Of a stretch of DNA of 64,000 nt, positions 28,306-36,996 are shown piece after piece. Both the position numbers and the translations under genes were made by a program. The stretch is from Pantoea nemavictus. Lineage in GTDB: Bacteria > Pseudomonadota > Gammaproteobacteria > Enterobacterales > Enterobacteriaceae. The notes beneath the pieces were generated by a model. It was given only the letters and a program-made list of their open reading frames with translations, searched no databases and had not been told where the DNA came from. The stretch's first letter is position 1, and every line of letters begins with the position of its first letter. The stretch spans positions 3,100,001 through 3,164,000 of the forward strand of contig NZ_JBBGZW010000001.1 of the NCBI RefSeq assembly GCF_037479095.1, in the 5' to 3' direction.

Positions 28306-28985
28306 TGATGAATACCTCCCTGGTCACACTTACCATTGGTCAATCACCGCGCAGCGACATCTTGCCGCTGCTGCAGGAACATCTGCCCGCCGATCAGATA
28401 GCACATGCCGGGCTACTCGACGGCCTGACGCTGGCCGAGGTCGAGCAGCAGTATGCGCCCGCGCCGGGCGATAAAGTGCTGGTCTCGCGCATGACCAGCG
28501 GCGAGCAGGTGCGTCTGTCGGGACCAAAAGTGGAGCAGGGACTGCAGCGTAAAATCACCGCGCTGGAACAGCAGGGCTACGACACCATTCTGCTGCTGTG
28601 CACCGGCGAGTTCGGCACGCTGAAAACGCAATCCGCTTTATTGCTGGAGCCGGATCGCATCATCCCGCCGCTGGTGCGCGCGATTGTGCAAGAGCATAAA
28701 GTCGGCATCGTGGTGCCGGTCGAAGAGCAGATTGCCGAGCAGGCCAACAAGTGGCGCAACCTGACGAGCCCGCCGTGCTTTGCCGTGGCCAGCCCGTATC
28801 TGGCCGAGCAGGCCGATTTGGTAGAAGCCGGGTTGTCGTTGCAGGAGCAGGGCGCGGATGTGGTGGTGCTGGATTGCATCGGTTATCACCAGAAGCATCG
28901 GGATTTCCTGCAAAAAATGTTGGGCATTCCGGTACTGCTGTCGAACGTGCTGGTGGCCAAGCTGGCGGCAGAGTTGATCGTCTAA
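28305..28985 (+). CDS. aroM: AroM family protein
   Basis: 226 residues (225 in E. coli AroM), cytoplasmic, function unproven although the E. coli gene is in the aroL unit. Family marks: VTLTIGQSPRSDILP, the first half-site ILLLCTGEFGTL with C99, and the second VVVLDCIGYHQKHRD with C191. Two cysteines, each after a hydrophobic strand in two similar halves, recall the Asp/Glu/hydantoin racemase superfamily; this is inference. The start overlaps the DUF1177 stop, and a second ATG at 28308 is equally possible. Here AroM is the third gene of the OPT-DUF1177-AroM operon, not of an aromatic operon. Confidence 0.88.
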   Translation: MMNTSLVTLTIGQSPRSDILPLLQEHLPADQIAHAGLLDGLTLAEVEQQYAPAPGDKVLVSRMTSGEQVRLSGPKVEQGLQRKITALEQQGYDTILLLCTGEFGTLKTQSALLLEPDRIIPPLVRAIVQEHKVGIVVPVEEQIAEQANKWRNLTSPPCFAVASPYLAEQADLVEAGLSLQEQGADVVVLDCIGYHQKHRDFLQKMLGIPVLLSNVLVAKLAAELIV

Positions 28986-29089
28986 GGCGGATAGATCACA
29001 ACTTACGATCGGTGGCGCTATTTCGCGTGACAGATCAGCGAGTTCCTTAGTAATCTGCCAGTCACGATAATGTGCTGTGAGGAAGTAAT

Positions 29090-29374
29090 ATGCTCAATAC
29101 GAGTGAGTATTTCGACGGAAAAGTGAAATCCATTGGTTTCGACAGCGTGACCATTGGCCGTGCCAGCGTTGGCGTGATGGCGGAAGGTGAATACACCTTC
29201 GGTACCGCTCAGCCGGAAGAGATGACGGTAGTCAGCGGCGCACTGAAAGTGCTGCTGCCGGGCGAAACCGAGTGGAAATGGTACGAAGCCGGTTCCGTCT
29301 TCAGCGTTCCGGGCCAGAGCGAATTCCATCTGCAGGTAGCCGAGCCTTCTTCTTATCTGTGCCGCTACCTCTGA
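29090..29374 (+). CDS. ppnP: Pyrimidine/purine nucleoside phosphorylase PpnP
   Basis: Small cupin enzyme of 94 residues, the same length as E. coli PpnP (YaiE), splitting nucleosides with phosphate. The single beta-barrel cupin is read throughout: [82 protein letters not shown] before the ATG. Order aroM-ppnP-rdgC is as in E. coli. A separate promoter is likely, since 104 bases separate it from aroM. Confidence 0.95.
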   Translation: MLNTSEYFDGKVKSIGFDSVTIGRASVGVMAEGEYTFGTAQPEEMTVVSGALKVLLPGETEWKWYEAGSVFSVPGQSEFHLQVAEPSSYLCRYL

Positions 29375-29382
29375 TTTACCCG

Positions 29383-29505
29383 TCATACTTCGCGCTGCAG
29401 ATGCGTTGGCTGCGTGTGCTCACCCCAGTCACTTACTTTAGTAAGCTCCTGGGGATTCTCACCCTTGCCGCCTTCCTGCAACGCGAATTATTTAGGGTAA
29501 AATTC
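29383..29505. repeat. ERIC element, copy 2 (best preserved)
   Basis: Contains the ERIC core almost intact: GTGCTCACCCCAGTCACTTA, then CTTTAGTAAGCTCCTGGGGA and TTCTCACCCTTGCC, with outer arms TTCGCGCTGCAG/CTGCAACGCGAA. About 123 bases, close to the 127 of a full ERIC, placed directly after ppnP. Confidence 0.9.
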
Positions 29506-29524
29506 TGTGCGCTAGATGGTTTTA

Positions 29525-29558
29525 AACCTGCGATTCTGTTTTGGATTGCAGGTTTTTT
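29525..29558 (+). terminator. Terminator between ppnP and rdgC
   Basis: AACCTGC (29525-29531) pairs with GCAGGTT (29548-29554), with a 16-base loop, followed by TTTTT. Convergent genes on both sides. Confidence 0.75.
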
Positions 29559-29577
29559 GCTTTAATTATGCACCGTT

Positions 29578-30489
29578 TTAACGCTTCGCTTCGCCGCCTA
29601 ACGCTTCTACCAGGTTAGCGATCAGCGCGGCCAGTTCGCTGCTCATCAGAATGAAATCAGCATCGAAACGTTGAGCGAAATCGTCGCGATCGATGTCATC
29701 ATTCTGCTCACGCAGCGTGTCGCTAAACTTCAGGCGTTTCACCGAAGCATCGTCGGCAATGACAAACTGAATGCGCTCCTGCCAGTCGAGCGCCAGCTTG
29801 GTGACCACTTTACCGGCTTCAATATGCGTGGCGATTTCATCGGAGATCAGATCCTGTTTCTTGCAGCGGATCACGCCGCCATCTTCCAGCATCGCTTTCA
29901 GCTCGGCTTCATCCATCAAGGCAAAACCAGCCGGCAATTCACCGGAACGCACCCATTCGGTCAGCGTCAGCTCGATCGGATTCTCCAGCGTCAGCGGCAC
30001 CACCGGCAATGAACCGAGGCTTTTACGCAGCAGTGCCAGCGTATCTTCGGCTTTTTTGGCGCTGGCGCAGTCAACGATGATCAGATTGTTGACGGTGTCG
30101 ATCCACATAAAGGTCTGGCTGAAGCGGCTAAATGCGCGCGGCAGCAGGCTATGCAGCACTTCATCTTTCAGCGAGTCTTTCTCAGTCTTCTTCAGCTTGC
30201 GGCTCTGTTCCGCCTCCAGCTTGTCGATTTTGGCTTCCAGCGCCTGTTTCACCACTGGCGATGGCAGGATCTTTTGTTCAGTGCGCGCACAGATTACGAT
30301 CTGACCGTTAATCTCATGCGTCAGCGCTTCGCTGCGGTTGCCCATCGGTGATACCCAACCGGTTTTCGCCATATCCTGGCTGCCGCACGGTGAAAAGGTG
30401 AAGGCGTCGAGCTGCTTTTCCAAATCGTCTGCGGACAGCGGGATGTCACGATTCAGACGATAAACCATCATATTTTTAAACCACAACAT
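29578..30489 (-). CDS. rdgC: Recombination-associated protein RdgC
   Basis: Ring-forming DNA-binding protein, 303 residues as in E. coli, that coats duplex DNA and holds RecA in check. Opening [40 protein letters not shown] and later [41 protein letters not shown] are characteristic. Positively charged patches ([35 protein letters not shown]) form the DNA-binding gate. AAGGAATCCCG precedes the ATG. It is divergent from mak, as in E. coli. Confidence 0.96.
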   Translation of the reverse strand: MLWFKNMMVYRLNRDIPLSADDLEKQLDAFTFSPCGSQDMAKTGWVSPMGNRSEALTHEINGQIVICARTEQKILPSPVVKQALEAKIDKLEAEQSRKLKKTEKDSLKDEVLHSLLPRAFSRFSQTFMWIDTVNNLIIVDCASAKKAEDTLALLRKSLGSLPVVPLTLENPIELTLTEWVRSGELPAGFALMDEAELKAMLEDGGVIRCKKQDLISDEIATHIEAGKVVTKLALDWQERIQFVIADDASVKRLKFSDTLREQNDDIDRDDFAQRFDADFILMSSELAALIANLVEALGGEAKR

Positions 30490-30634
30490 CGGGATTCCTT
30501 ACCGTGGGTGCGATCGGGCGCACAAGTCTCAAAGTCAGCGCGCATGATAGCGAAACATCGGATTCGTTTCATTGCCTTTCCCGATTCAGCCTTCTACTGT
30601 ATTTGTCACCAGAACGAATAATGAGGAATAAATC

Positions 30635-31546
30635 GTGCGTATTGGGATTGATTTAGGCGGCACTAAAATTGAAGTGATTGCCCTGTCCGATCAGGGACAA
30701 GAGTTGTTCCGTCACCGCGTCAATACGCCGCGTGATGACTACGCTGCCACGGTTCAGGCGATTGTCGATTTGGTGTTGCTGGCGGAGGAGAAGACCGGAC
30801 AGCAGGGCACGGTGGGCATTGGCATTCCCGGCACCCTTTCGCCTTATACGCAGCGGGTGAAAAATGCTAACTCTACCTGGCTGAACGGACAGCCGCTGGA
30901 TAAGGATTTGGCGCAGGCGCTGAATCGTGACGTGCGCATCGCCAATGACGCGAATTGTCTGGCGGTTTCCGAAGCGGTGGATGGTGCGGGCGCGGGCCAG
31001 CCGCTGGTGTTTGCAGTGATCATCGGCACCGGTTCAGGCGCGGGCGTAGCGATTGGCGGCGAGTCACGCATCGGCGGTAACGGTAACGCCGGCGAATGGG
31101 GCCATAATCCGCTGCCGTGGATGGACGAAGATGAACTGCGTCACCGCGCGGAAGTGCCATGTTATTGCGGGTTGCAGGGCTGTATCGAGACATTTGTTTC
31201 GGGCACCGGCTTTGCCATCGATTATCAGCGTTTGAGCGGTAAGGCATTGAAAGGCGCCGAAATCATTAAGCTGATTGAGCAGCAGGATCCCGTGGCGGAA
31301 CTGGCGATGAATCGCTACGAAATGCGTCTGGCGAAATCGCTGGCGCAGGTGGTGAATTTGCTTGATCCGGATGTGATTGTGCTGGGCGGCGGGATGAGCA
31401 ATAACGATCGGCTGTATCAAACCGTGCCGGCGCTGATGAAACAGTGGGTGTTTGGCCGTGAGTGTGAAACGCCGGTATTGAAGGCGGTGCACGGTGATTC
31501 AAGCGGTGTGCGCGGGGCCGCATGGCTGTGGCCGGTGAAGGGTTAG
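30635..31546 (+). CDS. mak: Fructokinase Mak (ROK family)
   Basis: ATP-dependent hexose kinase (manno(fructo)kinase), 303 residues versus 302 in E. coli Mak (YajF). GTG start at 30635 with GAGGAA before it. Seen: ATP motif [27 protein letters not shown], catalytic Asp in [13 protein letters not shown], phosphate segment [14 protein letters not shown], the ROK zinc signature [18 protein letters not shown], and [10 protein letters not shown]. In E. coli araJ follows; here an insertion-sequence-bearing repeat element and an amino-alcohol gene block take that place. Confidence 0.94.
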   Translation: MRIGIDLGGTKIEVIALSDQGQELFRHRVNTPRDDYAATVQAIVDLVLLAEEKTGQQGTVGIGIPGTLSPYTQRVKNANSTWLNGQPLDKDLAQALNRDVRIANDANCLAVSEAVDGAGAGQPLVFAVIIGTGSGAGVAIGGESRIGGNGNAGEWGHNPLPWMDEDELRHRAEVPCYCGLQGCIETFVSGTGFAIDYQRLSGKALKGAEIIKLIEQQDPVAELAMNRYEMRLAKSLAQVVNLLDPDVIVLGGGMSNNDRLYQTVPALMKQWVFGRECETPVLKAVHGDSSGVRGAAWLWPVKG

Positions 31547-31621
31547 GATTCGGTGTGTGCTGGCTGTCCCCCTCTTCGTACCGTGCTGGTTGCCCCCCAC
31601 CTCGGTCCTCCCCCATAAATG

Positions 31622-32905
31622 TGTTCAGTCCGGGGAGATCGTGAACACTTGTTCGGGGACATGGTAGACACTTACAACTAAGGCATAAGAACCCGTTTAT
31701 GGAGTCGCTTATGCCCTGGGATGCGAGAGATACCATGTCATTACGTACTGAGTTTGTTCTGCTCGCCTCGCAAGACGGGGCGAACATCCGCGAGCTGTGC
31801 CGCCGCTACGGCATTTCTCCCGCCACCGCCTATAAGTGGCTTCGCCGCTGGGCTGAGGAAGGGCCGTCCGGTCTTCAGGACCGCTCACGCACGCCCCGTC
31901 ATTCCCCCGGCAGGTCGCCCGACGACATCACTGACCTGCTGCGTATGGCGCATGAGCTTCATCAGCGCTGGGGAGCACGCAAGATTAAGCGCTGGCTCGA
32001 AGAACGCGGACACCGCATGCCCGCCTTCAGCACCGTCCATAACCTGATGGCCCGCCACGGCCTGCTGCCGGGACTGGCTCCGGGTATCCCGGCCACGGGG
32101 CGCTTTGAACACGCGGCCCCGAACCAGCTCCGGCAGATGGATTTTAAGGGCCACTTTCCCTTTGGCGGCGGCCGCAGCCATCCGCTTACCCTGCTGGACG
32201 ACCATTCCCGGTTCTCGCTGTGCCTTGTGCACTGCGCTGACGAACGGCGCGAGACGGTACAGGAGCAGCTGGTCAGCGTCTTTGAGCGCTACGGCCTGCC
32301 GGACCGGATGACGATGGATAACGGCTCACCGTGGGGCGACACGACCGGGACCTGGACGGCAGTGGAGCTGTGGCTGATGCGGCAGGGTATCCGGGTGGGC
32401 CACTCCCGGCCTTACCATCCGCAGACGCAGGGCAAGCTGGAGCGCTTTCACCGCAGTCTGAAGGCGGAAGTGCTGCAGGGAAAGTGGTTCGCGGATAGCG
32501 GAGAGCTGCAGCGCGCCTTCGACCACTGGCGGGCAGTCTACAACCTCGAACGCCCGCATGAGGCGCTGGATATGGCGGTGCCGGCGTCGCGCTATCAGCC
32601 ATCATCGCGGCAGTACAGCGCCCGCGTAACGTCACCGGAATACGACGAGAGCGTGATGGTCAGGAAGGTGGATATCAGCGGGAAGCTGAGCGTAAAAGGC
32701 GTCAGCCTGAAGGCAGGCAAGGCGTTCAGGGGAGAGCGGGTTGGGCTGAAGGAGACGCGGGAAGACGGTTACTACGAAGTGTGGTGGTACAGCACAAAGG
32801 TGGGGGTGATCGACCTGAAGAATAAGTCGATCACCATGGGTAAGAATGTTAAAAAGTGTTCACCATGTCCCTGAACACCCGTTTACCATGTCCCCGGACC
32901 GTACA
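31622..32905 (+). mobile_element. IS481-family insertion sequence, 1284 bp, complete
   Basis: The ends are imperfect inverted repeats: left TGTTCAGTCCGGGGAGATCG, right end reversed TGTACGGTCCGGGGACATGG; inner copies of the motif (GTTCGGGGACATGGT) occur near both ends. It is flanked by a 5-base direct repeat AAATG (31617-31621 and 32906-32910), the target duplication. One full transposase gene lies inside. The exact duplication and intact gene show a recent insertion. Confidence 0.93.
31711..32874 (+). CDS. IS481-family transposase (DDE)
   Basis: Transposase of about 387 residues, full length. Start ATG 31711 (MPWDARDTMSLRTEFV, normal for the family) with GGAG seven bases before; ATG 31699 is the other choice. 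N-terminal helix-turn-helix: NIRELCRRYGISPATAYKWLRRWAEEG. Integrase core from ~125: D144 in RQMDFKGHF, D203 in TMDNGSPWGD, E244 in GKLERFHRSLKAEV, the DDE triad, and NLERPHEALDMAVPASRY at the end of the core. No frameshift. It is probably active, because its ends and target duplication are also intact. Confidence 0.94.
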   Translation: MPWDARDTMSLRTEFVLLASQDGANIRELCRRYGISPATAYKWLRRWAEEGPSGLQDRSRTPRHSPGRSPDDITDLLRMAHELHQRWGARKIKRWLEERGHRMPAFSTVHNLMARHGLLPGLAPGIPATGRFEHAAPNQLRQMDFKGHFPFGGGRSHPLTLLDDHSRFSLCLVHCADERRETVQEQLVSVFERYGLPDRMTMDNGSPWGDTTGTWTAVELWLMRQGIRVGHSRPYHPQTQGKLERFHRSLKAEVLQGKWFADSGELQRAFDHWRAVYNLERPHEALDMAVPASRYQPSSRQYSARVTSPEYDESVMVRKVDISGKLSVKGVSLKAGKAFRGERVGLKETREDGYYEVWWYSTKVGVIDLKNKSITMGKNVKKCSPCP

Positions 32906-33014
32906 AAATGGGGGAGGAAGATGCTGCTATATGTGAGTTATGAAGCTGCATATGGCAGCGTCTCCTTCTCCCGCTTGCGGGGGAAGGCCGGGATGGGGGA
33001 CAGCCAGCACATAC

Positions 33015-34379
33015 TCACTCACCTATTAACATCGAATCCCGCGGCGCGTTGTCGCGCTGTGATTTAGTTGCCAGGAAGTAGACATACCCCACCGCCATAA
33101 TCGCCACAAACAATCCGCCAATTACCGGGTTAAACCACAGCATTGCCACCAGACACACCAGCGACAGCACCAGCGCAATACCCGGCACAATCGGATAGCC
33201 CGGCGCGCGGAAGCTGCGTTCCATCTCTGGAGCGGTGCGGCGCAGTTTAAACAGGCTCAGCATGCTCATCAGATACATCACAATCGCGCCGAACACCGCC
33301 ATGGTGATCATCGCGGCGGTCAAGGTCATGCCCTGCAAATTGATGAAGCCATCGCTGTAAATCGCGGCGATACCAATTAAACCACCAGCGATAATCGCGC
33401 GGTGCGGCGTCTGGAAGCGTGACAGTTTCGCCAGACTTTGTGGCAGATAACCGGCGCGGGCGAGGGCGAAGAACTGCCGTGAATAGCCAAGAATAATGCC
33501 GTGGAAGCTGGCAATCAGACCAAACAAACCGATCCACACCAGCATGTGCATCCAGTTGGAGTTCTCACCAACAATCATCTTCATCGCCTGCGGCAGCGGA
33601 TCGTTGATATCCGACAGCTTGCGCCAGTCACCTGCGCCACCGGCCAGCAGCATCACGCCAATCGCCAGCACCACCAGCGTGATAATGCCGGTGATATAGG
33701 CCTTGGGAATGGTGCGCTTCGGATCTTTGGCTTCTTCGGCCGCCATCGCAGCGCCTTCAATCGCCAGGAAGAACCAGATGGCGAACGGAATGGCGGCAAA
33801 AATGCCCGACATCGCTGGCATACCGAAGCTATCGCTACCCGCCCAGCCATTAGCGGCAAAGTTGGCAAGGCTGAAGCCCGGCGACACCACGCCCATAAAC
33901 ACCAGCAGCTCGAGCACCGCCAGCACGGTGACCACCAGTTCAAACATCGCTGCCAGCTTTACGCCAAGAATATTCAAGGTCATAAAGACGATATAAGCAC
34001 CTACCGCCGCCGTTTTCGGATTGAGGTCGGGATATTGCACGTTAAGGTAAGCGCCAATCGCCATGGCGATGGCGGGCGGCGCGAACACGAACTCAATCAG
34101 CGTCGCCAGGCCGGCAATCAACCCACCAGTTTCGCCGAACGCGCGGCGGCTATAAGCAAACGGGCCGCCCGCATGCGGAATCGCCGTGGTCAGTTCGGTA
34201 AAGCTGAAAATGAAGCAGGTATACAGGGTGGCGATCATCGCGGTGGTAATCAGAAATCCCAGCGTGCCCGCCACGCCCCAGCCGTAACTCCAGCCGAAAT
34301 ACTCACCGGAAATCACCAGTCCAACCGCGATGCCCCACAAATGCAGGGTGCCCAGCGTGGGTTTGAGCTTATTCGTCAT
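33015..34379 (-). CDS. eat: Ethanolamine permease-like APC transporter
   Basis: Twelve-helix amino acid-polyamine-organocation transporter, about 454 residues. It matches the ethanolamine permease subgroup: TLHLWGIAVGLVISGEYFGWSYGWGVAGTLGFLITT, IPHAGGPFAYSRRAFGETGGLIAG, AIEGAAMAAEEAKDPKRTIPKAYITGI, and SFHGIILGYSRQFFALARAGYLP. GGAG at 34386-34389 favours the second of two tandem ATGs (34379). It is divergent from an APH-like kinase; no eut operon or ethanolamine ammonia-lyase gene is near. Uptake of ethanolamine or another amino alcohol, followed by phosphorylation, is the likely role; the cargo is inference. Confidence 0.85.
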   Translation of the reverse strand: MTNKLKPTLGTLHLWGIAVGLVISGEYFGWSYGWGVAGTLGFLITTAMIATLYTCFIFSFTELTTAIPHAGGPFAYSRRAFGETGGLIAGLATLIEFVFAPPAIAMAIGAYLNVQYPDLNPKTAAVGAYIVFMTLNILGVKLAAMFELVVTVLAVLELLVFMGVVSPGFSLANFAANGWAGSDSFGMPAMSGIFAAIPFAIWFFLAIEGAAMAAEEAKDPKRTIPKAYITGIITLVVLAIGVMLLAGGAGDWRKLSDINDPLPQAMKMIVGENSNWMHMLVWIGLFGLIASFHGIILGYSRQFFALARAGYLPQSLAKLSRFQTPHRAIIAGGLIGIAAIYSDGFINLQGMTLTAAMITMAVFGAIVMYLMSMLSLFKLRRTAPEMERSFRAPGYPIVPGIALVLSLVCLVAMLWFNPVIGGLFVAIMAVGYVYFLATKSQRDNAPRDSMLIGE

Positions 34380-34511
34380 CATCTTCTCCCCGTCGTCGTT
34401 GTTGGTGCGGCAGCTTCACCGCGCTTTTTTATCTTTGCGCTACAGTGAAGTGATAATGCCGCTGCCGTACGCGGGAAAACTTGACGCGGGCGCAGTGAGT
34501 TTTGTCTTCCA

Positions 34512-34579
34512 CGGTCAACTCGCCAGCAAGAAAAGTGCCAGATGCACGCTGCGGTCAACTTTGACTGGTCTGCGGTCAA
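34512..34579. promoter_or_regulatory. Three phased CGGTCAA repeats between permease and kinase
   Basis: CGGTCAA occurs in the same direction at 34512-34518, 34552-34558 and 34573-34579, spacings 40 and 21 bases (about four and two helix turns). AraC-type activators use such direct repeats. They sit in the shared promoter region of the divergent permease and kinase genes, and an AraC-family gene lies 1.3 kb away. Confidence 0.5.
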
Positions 34580-34638
34580 GCAGTCAGGACGACGTCATCC
34601 CATGCTGATAACACCTGCTTGATGCTGGAGACTGATGA

Positions 34639-35643
34639 ATGATTGCCGAACAATCCGATAGCTTAACCGATGCTGAAATCACCCGGCTGGCGCATCAGGC
34701 GCTGGTCGCTTATCCCGCCGCGCTGCGCGGCGACCTGAAGCTGCTGTGCCGCTCGGAAAATGCCACCTTTCTGTTGCAGGCGGCGGGCAAGCGTTATGCG
34801 CTGCGTTTGCATCGCCCCAACTATCACAGCAAAGCAGACATTCAAAGCGAACTGCTGTGGCTGGATGCACTGCGCGACATCGGCATCATGGTGCCGCAGG
34901 CGATTGCGGCCAGCGATGGCGAAACCGTGTTGACGTTAGCGATGGCCAACGGCGCCGAGCGCTACGCGGTGCTGTTCCACTGGATCGAGGGCGAGATGCC
35001 AACCACGGATGTCGATCCCAAAGCCTTTCAGCAGCTCGGTCACATCACCGCGCGTCTGCACCAACACAGCCGCAGCTGGCAGAAACCGGCCGGTTTCCAG
35101 CGCATCATCTGGGATCATCACACCATGGTCAGCGATCGCAGCCATTGGGGGCGCTGGCAGGATGCGCCGAACCTCAATCCGGCCGATCACGGCATCGTCG
35201 CTGCCGCGGTGGCGCGCGTGGGACAGGAGCTGCAAGGCTTTGGCAAAGGCGCGGATCGTTATGGTTTGATCCACGCCGATCTGCGTCTGACCAATCTGCT
35301 GCTGCACAAAGGCGAAACGCGGGTGATCGATTTCGATGACTGCGGGCTCGGCTGGTATCTGCACGATCTGGCGGCAGCGATCAGTTTCGTGGAGCATCAT
35401 CCGCGCGCCGCCGAATGGGTGGATAACTGGATCCTCGGTTACGAAAAAGTGGCGCACATCAGCGATGAAGAGATGGCGCTGGTGCCGACGCTGTTGATCC
35501 AGCGCCGCATTCAGATGACGGCGTGGATGGGATCGCACGCGGAAACGGAGATGGCGCTCAGTCTGGGGCCGCAGTGGGCCGATCATTCCGTGCGTCTCTG
35601 TCGTCGTTATCTGGAAACCAATCAGCTGCCGGTCGGCGTCTGA
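34639..35643 (+). CDS. APH-like small-molecule kinase, probably for an amino alcohol
   Basis: Cytoplasmic kinase of the aminoglycoside-phosphotransferase/choline-kinase fold, 334 residues. Nucleotide lobe: NATFLLQAAGKRYALRLHRPNYHSKADIQSEL. Catalytic loop: YGLIHADLRLTNLLLHKGETR with the HxDxxxxN motif, and metal motif VIDFDDCGLGWYLHDLA. GGAG eight bases before ATG 34639. Similar enzymes include homoserine kinase type II, hydroxylysine kinase and SrkA. The divergent ethanolamine-type permease and the absence of any antibiotic context suggest an ethanolamine or aminopropanol kinase. In Erwinia an ATP-dependent amino-alcohol kinase plus phospho-lyase route has been described biochemically; the lyase gene is not in this window. 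Confidence 0.75.
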   Translation: MIAEQSDSLTDAEITRLAHQALVAYPAALRGDLKLLCRSENATFLLQAAGKRYALRLHRPNYHSKADIQSELLWLDALRDIGIMVPQAIAASDGETVLTLAMANGAERYAVLFHWIEGEMPTTDVDPKAFQQLGHITARLHQHSRSWQKPAGFQRIIWDHHTMVSDRSHWGRWQDAPNLNPADHGIVAAAVARVGQELQGFGKGADRYGLIHADLRLTNLLLHKGETRVIDFDDCGLGWYLHDLAAAISFVEHHPRAAEWVDNWILGYEKVAHISDEEMALVPTLLIQRRIQMTAWMGSHAETEMALSLGPQWADHSVRLCRRYLETNQLPVGV

Positions 35644-35689
35644 TGCACCAGCAGTGAGCAGCGCTGCGTCGTTGCGGCGCACGGAAGGC

Positions 35690-35807
35690 CGCCATTTATG
35701 GCGTAATGTCACTCACTTAAGCAAAAAATTGCGTTTATACGAAGGTGCGCATGAATGCGCACCCTACGAAACCCCGCCAAATCACCGTAGGGTCGCCATT
35801 TATGGCG
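35690..35807. repeat. Cluster of small palindromes after the kinase gene
   Basis: CGCCATTTATGGCG occurs twice, at 35690-35703 and 35794-35807, enclosing a third palindrome GGTGCGCAT-GA-ATGCGCACC at 35744-35763. The outer copies extend to GGCCGCC and GGCGGCC. Related units are at 3581-3601 and 49993-50020. Confidence 0.65.
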
Positions 35808-35898
35808 GCCTCACATCTGAATCCACCGATTACCCGCCTGGTACGAAAATTGCTGGAATCCTCTGCCTGTTTCACTCGCGCCATCCTGAGAGGTTCCG

Positions 35899-36996
35899 AT
35901 GCCATCACTGATAACCCCCACCGAAGCCTTTAGCGCCTTGTCCATCAACGCCAGTAACCGTGGCGTGCTGGCGGCGGCCGCTACCGGCCTGAGCGCGTTT
36001 ATTACTGACAAGGGCGGCGATGTCGATCGCATCTTCGGCATCAGCGGAATCAACTCGGAATTGCTGGCGAGCCCAACCTTAAGTTTGGGCTTGGTGAATT
36101 ATTGTCGCGTGATGGAAGAGGCGGCGCGCCACGCCGATTTTGATAACTTCGGTTTGCACTACGGCAAGCAGTTCAAACCGCAGTCATTAGGCTTGATTGG
36201 CTACATTGGCCTGTGTTCGCCGACGCTGGAGCAGGCGCTGCACAACGTGGTGAATGCCTTTCCGTGGCACCAGCACGATACGCTGACGCGGCTGGTGGAT
36301 AAAGGGGAATGCTGGCGGCTCGATTATCAGGTGCGCCACGGTGCCATCCTGTCGCGTCGCCAGGATGCGGAGCTGACGCTCGGCATGTTCCTCAATTTAA
36401 TCCGCCACGTTGCCGGCAAGCATTGGGCGCCGCGCGAAGTGCATTTTGAGCATCCGCGCCCTGAGCAGTGGCACGAGCACTGCAAAGTGTTTGATGCGCC
36501 GGTCTGGTTCGATCAACCATTTAACTCGTTACTGATCCCGAAACGCGATCTGCTGCGCAGCATGCCGGAGCACGATCCGATGCTGCTGATGGTGATGCAG
36601 GATGCCATCCGCCGCCTCAACAGCGCCGCCAGCCTGCAAAGCGTGGTGGAACAGGCACGATCACAGGTCAATCTGTCGCTGATGCAGGGCGAACCGGTGC
36701 TGGAAGAGATTGCCGAAAAAATGGGGTTGTCGAGCTGGTCACTGCAGCGGCGACTGCGCGAAGAGGGCATTAGCTTCACGGCGCTGGTAGACAAGGTGCG
36801 TTGCGAAATGGCTACGCATTATCTGCAACAGAAACAGCTACCGATCTCGGAAATGGCGCTGCTGCTCGGTTATTCCGAGGTCAGCGCCTTCTCACGTGCG
36901 TTCCGCCGCTGGTTTGGCATCAGCCCGCGCCAGTGGCGCCAGCATGGACTGGCGAACCCGGTGCAAAACCAAACCATGCGGGTTGGCCAGGATTAG
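35899..36996 (+). CDS. AraC-family regulator with arabinose-binding-like N-domain
   Basis: Transcription activator of 365 residues. The N-terminal domain (to ~235) is of the kind found in OruR-like AraC regulators (NSELLASPTLSLGLVNYCRVMEEAARHADFDNFGLHYG, LGLIGYIGLCSPTLEQALHNVV). The C-terminal ~100 residues hold two helix-turn-helix motifs: VLEEIAEKMGLSSWSLQRRLREEGISFTALVDKVRCEMATHYLQ and LPISEMALLLGYSEVSAFSRAFRRWFGISPRQWR, the AraC signature. Ribosome site GAGAGG. Its last 77 bases overlap a reverse-strand lipoprotein gene. It probably controls the permease/kinase pair; no autoregulatory evidence is seen. Confidence 0.9.
   Translation: MPSLITPTEAFSALSINASNRGVLAAAATGLSAFITDKGGDVDRIFGISGINSELLASPTLSLGLVNYCRVMEEAARHADFDNFGLHYGKQFKPQSLGLIGYIGLCSPTLEQALHNVVNAFPWHQHDTLTRLVDKGECWRLDYQVRHGAILSRRQDAELTLGMFLNLIRHVAGKHWAPREVHFEHPRPEQWHEHCKVFDAPVWFDQPFNSLLIPKRDLLRSMPEHDPMLLMVMQDAIRRLNSAASLQSVVEQARSQVNLSLMQGEPVLEEIAEKMGLSSWSLQRRLREEGISFTALVDKVRCEMATHYLQQKQLPISEMALLLGYSEVSAFSRAFRRWFGISPRQWRQHGLANPVQNQTMRVGQD

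Larger units (their letters stand above)
31556..33011. repeat. Palindromic REP/BIME-like element split by an IS
   Basis: Flanks of the IS form one element with 17-base terminal inverted repeats: TGTGCTGGCTGTCCCCC at 31556-31572 and its complement at 32995-33011. The left half has a second near copy (GTGCTGGTTGCCCCCC, about 31583-31598); the right half carries a REP unit like those at 21128-21270 (CTTCTCCCGCTTGCGGGGG). Without the IS and one target copy the element is about 167 bases. Confidence 0.75.

Noticed and set aside
33501..34448. Long frame antisense to the ethanolamine-type permease
   Set aside because: Mirror of a high-GC gene; rich in His, Gln and Arg without domain features.
34639..35643. 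Kinase read as an aminoglycoside resistance gene
   Set aside because: APH-fold only; the divergent amino-alcohol permease, AraC gene and native GC argue for metabolism rather than drug resistance.
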